From Crocinitomicaceae bacterium (GTDB lineage: Bacteria; Bacteroidota; Bacteroidia; Flavobacteriales_G; Salibacteraceae): 11,137 nt of DNA. The position numbers and the translations under genes were made by a program. The stretch is from positions 1-11,137 of the forward strand of contig JAAZVO010000073.1 in the NCBI GenBank assembly GCA_018623405.1, in the 5' to 3' direction. This document shows positions 1 through 5,702 of this stretch, in pieces. The notes below the pieces were generated by a model. It saw only the letters and a program-made list of their open reading frames with translations, was not told the DNA's origin and did no database searches. The stretch's first letter is position 1. The number at the start of each line of letters is the position of its first letter.

Positions 1-43
1 TAGCTTTTATTTGGGATGGATATTTGTTTTTGCAATGGAGAAA

Positions 44-421
44 TTAGTTGCTGTTCAACCAAGAAATTGCAGAATCTTTATCGAAAAAAGCCTTAATCTT
101 AAAGCCCCTTAAGTTGGCTATTTGCTCATAAAATTCAATTGATGCTTTGAATTTAGGTTGCGAAACAATGGCCACTTTAACATTGGTTGGGGTAACACTA
201 CCTGCTAATTTTGCTAGGTCATAGGTTTCTGTCATTCCCATGCGGTATTCTAACTCTCTTTCGTCAACTAAAATTTTAGATTTTTCTCCTTGCATAGCCT
301 CTTCAAGAATGGAAAAACCATAGTTTTTTACATCTTCAATACTTTCATCAAAACCCCGGGTGGTTATTTCTAAAATATTATCATTTATACTTGAAACAAA
401 ATGTATTGCCTTGGTACGAAT
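44..421 (-). CDS. Small STAS/SpoIIAA-like protein of unknown function, start unresolved
   Basis: The reading frame ends with WLNSN and TAA at 44-46. It is open back to an in-frame stop at 440-442. The only ATG is at 293-295 and would give 83 residues, but the frame upstream reads like real protein: a beta hairpin (HFVSSINDNILEITTRG), then a helix running through that methionine into KILVDEREL. The later order (helix, VKVAIVSQP strand, helix, RGFKIKAFFD strand, SAISWL helix) resembles small STAS-like alpha/beta proteins of Bacteroidota. No ATG, GTG or TTG lies between 296 and 439. The start given here is an ATT codon (419-421) chosen only to include the hairpin. Alternatively an ATG at 438-440, one frame away, becomes in-frame if one T of a T-run (426-434) is removed. 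It closely follows the glycosyltransferase, so co-transcription is likely. The function is unknown; the fold is inferred from pattern only. Confidence 0.6.
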   Translation of the reverse strand: MRTKAIHFVSSINDNILEITTRGFDESIEDVKNYGFSILEEAMQGEKSKILVDERELEYRMGMTETYDLAKLAGSVTPTNVKVAIVSQPKFKASIEFYEQIANLRGFKIKAFFDKDSAISWLNSN

Positions 422-449
422 TACAAAATAAAATTGACATCAAAATATG

Positions 450-1418
450 CTAAATGTCATTTATTGAAATTGTTTTTCCGCAATTGAAATTTTTAAGTGG
501 GCAAGTATTTTTACCATGTAATCCGCAAGGTTTGCAGGTTAATGTTTCTTGTGTTTCAACAATATTACTAATTGTGGCCAAAGGACCAAAACCAAACTTA
601 GGAGTTGTTGAGCAGAAAAAAGCTGTTGTTGGAGCATCTACAGCAGAGGCAAAATGTAATGGTGCCGAATCGTTTACGTAATTCATAGTTGCTCCTTTCA
701 TAAGCGCTGCACTTTGCAGAAAGCTTAGTTTTCCGGCCATATTTATAAGGTTTGGATGATTTGAAGTCTCAGCGATCTTGTCTAAAAAAGCTTTATCTGA
801 AGGTCCACCTAGAACATAAATTGCGAAATCTTTTTTTAGCCCAATTAATTCCACCCATTTTTCTTTTGGTAATGCCTTCGTAAACCAAACAGAGGCAGGT
901 GATAGGGTCAAATAAGGTTGTGAGGAATATTCCTTAACCTCCTTAAAATCTGCTGCTGATGGATACAACTTAGGCTTCTCAAAGTTGGAATCGGTAAGGT
1001 GTTCAATAAGTTTTAGGTTTCTTTCAACTTCGTGTTTACCGTTTTCTATTTCGTGCTTAAATGATTTTGAAAAAAGGAAAGAAAAAGGGTTTTTCTTAAA
1101 ACCAAGAATTGCTTTCGCTCCTGAAAACCCTGCCAAAAATCCTGTAGAAGCAAAACGCTGAAGGTTTATTACAAGATCATACTTGTTTGCCCTTATGGCT
1201 TTTAATAATCTAAAAAGATTTGCGTATTTGCTTTCCTTTTTGTCCCAAACTAAAACTTGATTTAAGTGCGGGTTATTATCTAAAAGATTTTCATTTCCCT
1301 TTCTTACTAAAAAGTCTAACTTGGCTTCAGGATAAAACTTTCCTAACTTCTCAACTAAAGCTGTTGCAAGCACTACATCGCCTATAAAGGCAGTTTGTAT
1401 GAGTAGAATTTTTTTGAT
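450..1418 (-). CDS. Glycosyltransferase family 9 (heptosyltransferase-like)
   Basis: This is a GT9 enzyme of the ADP-heptose:LPS heptosyltransferase type, expected on the cytoplasmic face of the inner membrane, transferring a sugar during lipopolysaccharide core or other glycan synthesis. The N-terminal strand and loop KKILLIQTAFIGDVVLATAL (residues 2-21), the SPASVWFTKALPKEKW stretch (about 173-188), GGPSDKAF (about 204) and NDSAPLH (249-255) are the standard GT9 landmarks. The C-terminus carries four cysteines (295, 298, 306, 313), common in this family. Counting from 1418 gives 322 residues. The usual first codon position is ATC here, not ATG. The nearest accepted start, GTG at 1371-1373, would remove the first strand and the TAFIGD loop, so I extended the gene and treat the initiation codon as unresolved. 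An in-frame stop (1425-1427) lies three codons upstream, inside a heptamer repeat. The sugar and acceptor cannot be told from sequence. Confidence 0.88.
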   Translation of the reverse strand: MKKILLIQTAFIGDVVLATALVEKLGKFYPEAKLDFLVRKGNENLLDNNPHLNQVLVWDKKESKYANLFRLLKAIRANKYDLVINLQRFASTGFLAGFSGAKAILGFKKNPFSFLFSKSFKHEIENGKHEVERNLKLIEHLTDSNFEKPKLYPSAADFKEVKEYSSQPYLTLSPASVWFTKALPKEKWVELIGLKKDFAIYVLGGPSDKAFLDKIAETSNHPNLINMAGKLSFLQSAALMKGATMNYVNDSAPLHFASAVDAPTTAFFCSTTPKFGFGPLATISNIVETQETLTCKPCGLHGKNTCPLKNFNCGKTISINDI

Positions 1419-1420
1419 TG

Positions 1421-1483
1421 GTTTTTAGCTTTTAGCTTTTAGTTTTTAGTTTTTGGTTTTTGGTTTTTGGTTTTTGGTTTTTA
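1421..1483. repeat. Degenerate heptanucleotide tandem array 1, nine units
   Basis: Nine uninterrupted 7-base units fit the plus-strand consensus G(T/C)TTTT(A/G). Unit boundaries run 1421-1427, 1428-1434 and so on to 1477-1483, and four consecutive units (1449-1476) are identical GTTTTTG. A tenth, decayed unit may follow at 1484. On the minus strand the array ends two bases before the apparent first codon of the GT9 gene. Units ending in A on the plus strand give TAA on the minus strand, so the array is not read as protein in the GT9 frame. The function is unknown; slippage or a structural role is inference. Confidence 0.85.
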
Positions 1484-1510
1484 GCTTGAGTTATTAAAAA
1501 TAAAGAAAAG

Positions 1511-1541
1511 TCCATCATCCATCCTCTATTGTCCATTATCC
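1511..1541. repeat. Degenerate heptanucleotide array 2, about four units
   Basis: Units of seven bases read TCCATCA, TCCATCC, TCTATTG and TCCATTA, followed by TCC. The period equals that of array 1 but the motif is unrelated. It sits just after the dapD stop codon (1546-1548) in transcription order. Together with array 1 and an AT-rich spacer (1484-1510) it fills the gap between dapD and the glycosyltransferase. I see no hairpin terminator in this gap. Confidence 0.65.
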
Positions 1542-1545
1542 TTTC

Positions 1546-2352
1546 TCACACACTCACCCCATAACTCCTTAACGCATCGTTTAAAGAAGTCTTTTTATCT
1601 GTACTTTCTTTTCGTTTTCCAATAATTAAAGCACAAGGCACACCATATTCACCTGCTGGAAATTTTTTAGGCAAGGTTCCGGGAATAACTACCGATCTTG
1701 ATGGAACATAACCTTTTATTTCTTTAGGTTCTTCAGCGGTTACATCAATAATTTTAGTTGAAGCTGTAAGCACCACATTTGCACCAAGTACGGCCTCTTT
1801 TTCAACCCGAATACCTTCAACCACTATGCAACGTGAACCAATAAAGCAGTTATCTTCTATAATTACAGGTGCTGCTTGCAACGGCTCTAAAACCCCACCT
1901 ATGCCAACGCCTCCACTTAAGTGAACATTTTTGCCAATTTGAGCACAAGAACCAACAGTAGCCCATGTATCTACCATTGTTCCTGAATCTACATAAGCTC
2001 CAATATTTACATAAGAAGGCATCATGATTACATCTTTAGCTACAAAAGCTCCATGGCGGGCAATAGCATGTGGAACAACGCGTACGCCTTTGGCTTTGTA
2101 GTCTTTCTTTAAAGGTATTTTATCATGAAACTCAAATGGACCAACTTCAATAGTTTCCATTTGTTGAATAGGGAAGTATAACACCACAGCCTTTTTTACC
2201 CATTCGTTTACTTGCCAACCGCTTTCATTTGGTTCCGCACATCTCAATTGACCTAAATCAATTTGATTAATTACCTCTCTAATAGTATTTTGGGTTGCTT
2301 TATCCTTTAATAATTCTCTGTTCTCCCAAGCTACTTCTATTATTTCTCTCAT
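1546..2352 (-). CDS. dapD: 2,3,4,5-tetrahydropyridine-2,6-dicarboxylate N-succinyltransferase
   Basis: DapD transfers succinyl from succinyl-CoA to tetrahydrodipicolinate in the succinylase branch of the diaminopimelate and lysine pathway, in the cytoplasm as a trimer. The 268 residues match the usual family length (E. coli DapD has about 274). An N-terminal helical domain (about 1-90) precedes a left-handed beta-helix of hexapeptide repeats (about 100-200), including MVDTWATVGSCAQIGKNVHL and the glycine-rich GGVGIGGVLEPLQAAPV region that contributes to the active site. The C-terminal extension contains GYVPSRSVVIPGTLPK. The ATG at 2350-2352 is well placed. A TAnnTTTG-type -7 box lies 19-26 bases upstream. 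The gene diverges from ruvX across 56 bases and is the first of the leftward group. No anomalies were seen. Confidence 0.97.
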   Translation of the reverse strand: MREIIEVAWENRELLKDKATQNTIREVINQIDLGQLRCAEPNESGWQVNEWVKKAVVLYFPIQQMETIEVGPFEFHDKIPLKKDYKAKGVRVVPHAIARHGAFVAKDVIMMPSYVNIGAYVDSGTMVDTWATVGSCAQIGKNVHLSGGVGIGGVLEPLQAAPVIIEDNCFIGSRCIVVEGIRVEKEAVLGANVVLTASTKIIDVTAEEPKEIKGYVPSRSVVIPGTLPKKFPAGEYGVPCALIIGKRKESTDKKTSLNDALRSYGVSV

Positions 2353-2370
2353 TTAGTTTTTCCTTTTGGG

Positions 2371-2378
2371 CAAAGGTA
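2371..2378 (-). promoter_or_regulatory. Probable -7 promoter element of dapD (TACCTTTG)
   Basis: On the minus strand this is an exact match to the Bacteroidota -7 consensus TAnnTTTG. It would put the transcription start a dozen or so bases before the dapD ATG. I see no TTG -33 element at the usual distance. Exact matches to this motif are expected several times by chance in AT-rich DNA, so support comes mainly from its position in the short dapD-ruvX gap. No matching element was found for ruvX. Confidence 0.45.
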
Positions 2379-2408
2379 AAATTGAAATTAAATTATTTGC
2401 TTTGCGCC

Positions 2409-2819
2409 ATGTCTCGCATTTTAGCCATAGATTACGGCACCAAACGCTGTGGAATTGCTGTTACCGATAATTTAAAAATTACAGCAAATCCATTAGATAC
2501 GGTGCATCCAGAAAAACTTTTAGAATATTTAGCAAACTATATTCAAGAAAATGAAGTTGAAATCTTGGTTGTAGGGGCTCCATTTAGAATGAGCGGAGAA
2601 GCTTCTAAAGTAGAGACGGAAATTGTAGGTTTTATTCGGAAATTTAAAAAGCAATTTCCTCAAATACCTGTAGAGAGGGAGGATGAAAGACTTACCTCAA
2701 AAATGGCTAGTCAAACCATTGCATCGCTAGGAATACCAAAAAATAAAAGAAAAGACAAAAGTTTGGTGGATAAAATGAGTGCAACCTTAATTTTGCAATC
2801 CTTTTTAAATAGAATATAA
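2409..2819 (+). CDS. ruvX: RuvX/YqgF family RNase H-fold nuclease (putative pre-16S rRNA / Holliday junction nuclease)
   Basis: This is a YqgF/RuvX family nuclease, implicated in 16S rRNA 5' end processing and annotated elsewhere as a Holliday junction resolvase. The 136 residues match the family length. The signature ILAIDYGTKRCGIAVTD at the N-terminus supplies the acidic D8 and G10 of the first strand, VVGAPFRMSGEAS (54-66) the next loop, DERLTS (92-97) the following acidic motif, and SLVDKMSATLILQSFL (118-133) the last helix with D121. The frame is open further upstream to 2295, but that would add about 38 residues with no family match, overlapping dapD. The ATG at 2409 is therefore chosen. 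The next gene starts after one base. In other Bacteroidota, from memory, a def gene often follows ruvX; none is here. Confidence 0.93.
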   Translation: MSRILAIDYGTKRCGIAVTDNLKITANPLDTVHPEKLLEYLANYIQENEVEILVVGAPFRMSGEASKVETEIVGFIRKFKKQFPQIPVEREDERLTSKMASQTIASLGIPKNKRKDKSLVDKMSATLILQSFLNRI

Positions 2820-2820
2820 A

Positions 2821-3381
2821 ATGAAGAAGATATTTGGAGCATTAATGATTTTAGGTTTAATTGCTTGTGGAACGGAGCAAAAAACTGAAGAACCTAAAAA
2901 AGAAGAAAAAGCTGTAAGCAATAAAGAAGAATTGCAAGTTGAAATTATCAAAATGGAAGAGGAGCTCACCAAAAAAATGAGAACTCAGTTTGATGAAAAC
3001 CTTGCTAAAAGAGTAGTGGAGTTTTATAAATCTTATGCAGATAATAATCCACAAGACTCCATAAGCGCCGATTATTTGTTTAAAGCAGGCGAAGTTTCAA
3101 TTGGTTTAAAAGAATATGAGCAAGCTGCAGGATTTTTTGAGCGTATTTACAACCACTTTCCTAATTATGCCAAAAGGGTAGAAAGTTTGTATTTAGTAGG
3201 CTTTGTTTATGATGAGCACTTAAGCAACTATGGTAAAGCCCAAACTTATTACCAAAAGGTAATTAATGAGCACCCTGACCATGGTTTTGCAGATGATGCA
3301 AAAGCATCAATTGAAACTCTTGGCTTAACAGATGAGGAAATAATCAAAAAGTTCCAAGAGGCACAAAAAGCAGTTCAATAA
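2821..3381 (+). CDS. Tetratricopeptide-repeat lipoprotein
   Basis: This is a predicted lipoprotein of 186 residues anchored through C16: a short hydrophobic signal (KKIFGALMILGL) ends in the lipobox LIAC. A charged Lys/Glu-rich linker (about 18-35) and a probable short coiled coil (about 36-56) follow. From about 80 to 165 there are helix pairs typical of TPR motifs: ADYLFKAGEVSIGLKEYEQA, FFERIYNHFP, then VESLYLVGFVYDEHL and AQTYYQKVINEHPDH. These resemble the BamD/YbgF type of TPR proteins, which act as periplasmic scaffolds. It starts one base after the ruvX stop, so the two genes are very probably co-transcribed and perhaps translationally coupled. A strong terminator follows at once. No specific partner can be named. 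Confidence 0.85.
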   Translation: MKKIFGALMILGLIACGTEQKTEEPKKEEKAVSNKEELQVEIIKMEEELTKKMRTQFDENLAKRVVEFYKSYADNNPQDSISADYLFKAGEVSIGLKEYEQAAGFFERIYNHFPNYAKRVESLYLVGFVYDEHLSNYGKAQTYYQKVINEHPDHGFADDAKASIETLGLTDEEIIKKFQEAQKAVQ

Positions 3382-3388
3382 AATAAAA

Positions 3389-3412
3389 GGCAGCCTTCGG
3401 GCTGTTTTTTTT
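3389..3412 (+). terminator. Intrinsic terminator with C(UUCG)G loop, probably bidirectional
   Basis: A perfect five-base-pair stem, CAGCC (3391-3395) with GGCTG (3400-3404), encloses the extra-stable TTCG loop and is followed by eight T (3405-3412), just after the lipoprotein stop. On the minus strand the same hairpin is followed by CCTTTTATTTTATT, and it lies 38 bases beyond the stop of convergent cdaA. It therefore probably ends both transcripts. Confidence 0.92.
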
Positions 3413-3442
3413 GCTCAAAATCAAATTGATAAATTCAAGGGG

Positions 3443-4222
3443 TTAATACAAAAAGCTTCTAAACTTTTGTTCTAAATTTTCTTGGTTTATACCTTCAATC
3501 AGTTTTCCGTTAGAGGCAAAGCTAATTTCACCGGTTTCTTCAGAAACTATTACCGCCAAGCAGTCAGAGTTTTCAGAAATGCCTAATGCAGCCCTGTGGC
3601 GCATTCCGTAATTGCCTTCTAACTCTTGTTCTGATATTGGTAAAATACACCTTGCAGCCTTAATTCTGTTGTTTACTATTAGCATGGCTCCATCGTGCAT
3701 TGGTGTATTTTTAAAGAAAATGTTTTCAATAATATCCTTTGATATTTTAGCATCAATCTCAATACCCGAATCTGCTAAATAATCGAGGTTACTAGATTTT
3801 TCAATTACAATTAAAACACCTGTTTTAGCTTTTGATAAAGATTTTAAGGCTTTTGAAATTGTGCGGTAATCAAGATCAAAGTCATCATCATTCTTTTTAA
3901 ACCAAGAAAATAGCTTTTTGGCAGTTTCATTTTCTTGTAAAAAACCGGGGGTGCCAATCAACAATAAAAACCTGCGTAATTCTTGTTGAAAAACAATTAT
4001 CAATGCAATTACCCCAACACCAATAAATTGTCCCAAAATTTCGGTGAGCAGCTCCATTTTGAGGGCTTCTACCACCTTCCAAAAGAGATAAATGGCAAAA
4101 ATGCCTAAGAAGATTCTAATGGCAACTGTACCTTTTACAATCTTATATAACTGAAAGATTAAAAAGGCAACTAGCAGGATATCAAGAAAATCTAACCACC
4201 TTAATGAGATAAAATCTGCCAT
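3443..4222 (-). CDS. cdaA: Membrane-bound diadenylate cyclase, CdaA type (c-di-AMP synthase)
   Basis: CdaA (DacA, TIGR00159 family) condenses two ATP into the second messenger cyclic di-AMP, with its catalytic domain in the cytoplasm. Three N-terminal membrane helices lie at about 11-29, 33-50 and 61-79, followed by FQQELRR, close to the FQPELRR of the family. The DAC domain (about 120-255) carries the two defining motifs: DGA (177-179, in HDGAMLIVNN) and RHR (208-210, in YGMRHRAALGIS). The 259 residues are a normal length. It starts 9 bases after the folP stop and is surely in the same operon. In Firmicutes cdaA is followed by cdaR and glmM; here no YbbR-domain gene follows, only the convergent terminator. 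All signature residues are present, so activity is expected. Confidence 0.95.
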   Translation of the reverse strand: MADFISLRWLDFLDILLVAFLIFQLYKIVKGTVAIRIFLGIFAIYLFWKVVEALKMELLTEILGQFIGVGVIALIIVFQQELRRFLLLIGTPGFLQENETAKKLFSWFKKNDDDFDLDYRTISKALKSLSKAKTGVLIVIEKSSNLDYLADSGIEIDAKISKDIIENIFFKNTPMHDGAMLIVNNRIKAARCILPISEQELEGNYGMRHRAALGISENSDCLAVIVSEETGEISFASNGKLIEGINQENLEQKFRSFLY

Positions 4223-4231
4223 TCCGCAATA

Positions 4232-5095
4232 TTAAACCTTTTGGTATTGGGCAACAATTTTTACCGCCTCAATTGCTTCTTTAACATCATGCACCCTAAG
4301 AATACTTGCCCCGTTTAATAGAGCAAGCGTATTTACAACCGTTGTTCCGTTTAGGGCATTTTCGGGTTTGGTATTTAATACTTTATTAATCATAGATTTT
4401 CTTGAAATGCCTACTAAAACAGGGGTATTTAAAAATTGAAATTCCCTTAAATTTTTAAGCAACTCATAATTGTGTTCTACTGTTTTACCAAATCCAAATC
4501 CCGGATCTATAATAAGGTCATTTATGCCTAAGTATCTAAGTTTTTCCACTTTTTGAGATAGCTTCAAAATAACTTCACCCACAACATCTTTATAAGTTGG
4601 GTTAAGTTGCATAGTTTGCGGTGTACCTTGAATATGCATTAAAATGTAAGGCGCTTGTAATTCGCGTACTGTAGCAAACATCAACTCATCAAACTCACCT
4701 CCCGAAATATCATTAATTAAACATGCCCCGGAGTTTATGGCTTGTTTAGCTACCTCGGCCCTGAAGGTATCAATAGAAACTAATGCCTCCGGAAACTCCT
4801 TTATGATTTTCTCAATAGCAGGTATTACCCTTTTTAATTCTTCTTCTTCATTTAATTCAGCGGCTCCCGGTTTGGTGCTAACTCCACCTATGTCAAGAAA
4901 TGTAGCACCATCTGTTAAAAATTGAGCAGCTTGCTTTAATAACTCATCATCTGTTTTTAGTTTTCCACCGTCAAAAAACGAATCGGGGGTTAAGTTTAAA
5001 ATCCCCATAACTTTGGGTTGTTCAAAACTGATGAGTTGACCTTTACAATTAATACTATACTTTCGGCTTTCAATTGAAGTGTGCACCTTATTCAT
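4232..5095 (-). CDS. folP: Dihydropteroate synthase
   Basis: FolP joins p-aminobenzoate to dihydropterin pyrophosphate in folate synthesis (the sulfonamide target), in the cytoplasm. It is a TIM barrel of 287 residues. Family motifs in order: VMGILNLTPDSFFDGG (29-44), FLDIGGVSTKPGA (66-78), VSIDTF, LINDISGG, LMHIQGTPQTMQ, LIIDPGFGFGKT, VGISRKSMI and the C-terminal RVHDV. One difference stands out: the usual STRPG loop reads STKPG, with Lys75 for the Arg that helps bind pyrophosphate; the change is conservative. The ATG at 5093-5095 overlaps the divergent DUF1599 ATG. The roughly 14 residues before YSINCKG are longer than many homologues, but no other start codon follows them before the conserved core. 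It heads the folP-cdaA operon. Confidence 0.96.
   Translation of the reverse strand: MNKVHTSIESRKYSINCKGQLISFEQPKVMGILNLTPDSFFDGGKLKTDDELLKQAAQFLTDGATFLDIGGVSTKPGAAELNEEEELKRVIPAIEKIIKEFPEALVSIDTFRAEVAKQAINSGACLINDISGGEFDELMFATVRELQAPYILMHIQGTPQTMQLNPTYKDVVGEVILKLSQKVEKLRYLGINDLIIDPGFGFGKTVEHNYELLKNLREFQFLNTPVLVGISRKSMINKVLNTKPENALNGTTVVNTLALLNGASILRVHDVKEAIEAVKIVAQYQKV
5036..5065 (+). promoter_or_regulatory. Possible promoter of the DUF1599 gene, inside folP
   Basis: A TTG (5036-5038) and TACTTTCG (5058-5065) are separated by 19 bases. They resemble the Bacteroidota TTG/TAnnTTTG pair with one mismatch in the -7 box. This lies within folP coding sequence, 28 bases before the ATG at 5094. Because the starts of the two genes overlap, any promoter for the rightward gene has to be inside folP. 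The match is imperfect and may be chance. Confidence 0.3.
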
Positions 5096-5639
5096 GGAAA
5101 AAACTAAAAATCAATACGACAAAATTATTGAGCGCTGCAAAGATATCTTCCTAAAGAAAATGGGAGACTATGGTCCATCATGGAGAGTGCTGCGCCCCTC
5201 ATCTTTAACCGATCAAATTTTTATTAAGGCCAATCGCATAAAAACTTTAGAAACTGTTGGTGAAAGTAAAGTAGGAGAAGGTATTGAGCCAGAGTTTGTG
5301 GGAATGATAAATTACTGCATAATGGCTTTAATTCAACTAGAAAAAGGGTTCGCGTCAGAACCCGACTTAAATAAAGATGAAGCCTTAAAGTTGTTTTTAG
5401 AAAAATTTAATGTTGCTAAAGAGTTGATGCTTGCCAAAAATCACGATTACGGAGAAGCTTGGCGCGATATGAGGGTAAGTTCTTTTACAGACTTAATTTT
5501 AGTTAAGCTTTTAAGAATAAAACAAATTGAGAACAATCTTGGTAAAACTGAGGTTTCTGAGGGGGTAGATTCAAACTATTTAGATATTTTGAATTACTCC
5601 GTTTTTGCTTTAATTCAACTTGAAGAGGGGCAAGGTTAA
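5094..5639 (+). CDS. DUF1599 domain protein with two tandem copies
   Basis: This is a 181-residue soluble protein of the DUF1599 family (also described as a nucleotide-modification-associated domain); its biochemical role is not established. It is an obvious internal duplication. Copy 1 (about 15-85) has KMGDYGPSWRVLR, SSLTDQIFIKANRIK and INYCIMALIQLEKG. Copy 2 (about 105-179) has KNHDYGEAWRDMR, SSFTDLILVKLLRIK and LNYSVFALIQLEEG. The shared pattern DYG-x-(S/A)-WR, SS-x-TD, (K)-x-x-RIK and ALIQLE is kept in both, so both halves are probably functional. I chose the ATG at 5094 (MEKTKNQ); an in-frame ATG at 5079 would add MCTLF and overlap folP by 17 bases. It precedes the DoxX-like gene by 63 bases. 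From memory, these two families are neighbours in other Bacteroidota. Confidence 0.85.
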   Translation: MEKTKNQYDKIIERCKDIFLKKMGDYGPSWRVLRPSSLTDQIFIKANRIKTLETVGESKVGEGIEPEFVGMINYCIMALIQLEKGFASEPDLNKDEALKLFLEKFNVAKELMLAKNHDYGEAWRDMRVSSFTDLILVKLLRIKQIENNLGKTEVSEGVDSNYLDILNYSVFALIQLEEGQG

Positions 5640-5702
5640 AAGATTGTTAAATTGAATTGTAGGCAGTTTACACACAATTAGTTTCACCCAAATTTTTTAA
5701 AG

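Noticed and set aside
1..43. Possible gene or terminator at the left edge
   Set aside because: No hairpin, start codon context or open frame can be supported in these 43 bases.
454..681. A 75-codon plus-strand open frame
   Set aside because: It lies antisense within the well-supported glycosyltransferase gene and its translation shows no recognisable domain.
1421..1541. CRISPR array
   Set aside because: The repeat units are 7 bases with no spacers, so these are simple tandem arrays.
2295..2408. N-terminal extension of ruvX with a hydrophobic stretch
   Set aside because: It overlaps the 5' end of dapD, is not part of the RuvX family, and the ATG at 2409 gives the standard MSRILAIDYG start.
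2857..3054. A 65-codon minus-strand open frame opposite the lipoprotein
   Set aside because: Phe/Ser-rich translation produced by the antisense of a Lys/Glu-rich linker; a shadow frame.
4737..4925. A 62-codon plus-strand open frame within folP
   Set aside because: Fully antisense to conserved folP motifs, with no protein-like pattern.
5655..5679. AATTGT/ACAATT inverted repeat before the DoxX-like gene as terminator or operator
   Set aside because: Only six A/T-rich pairs with a 13-base loop and no T-run; likely by chance in AT-rich DNA.
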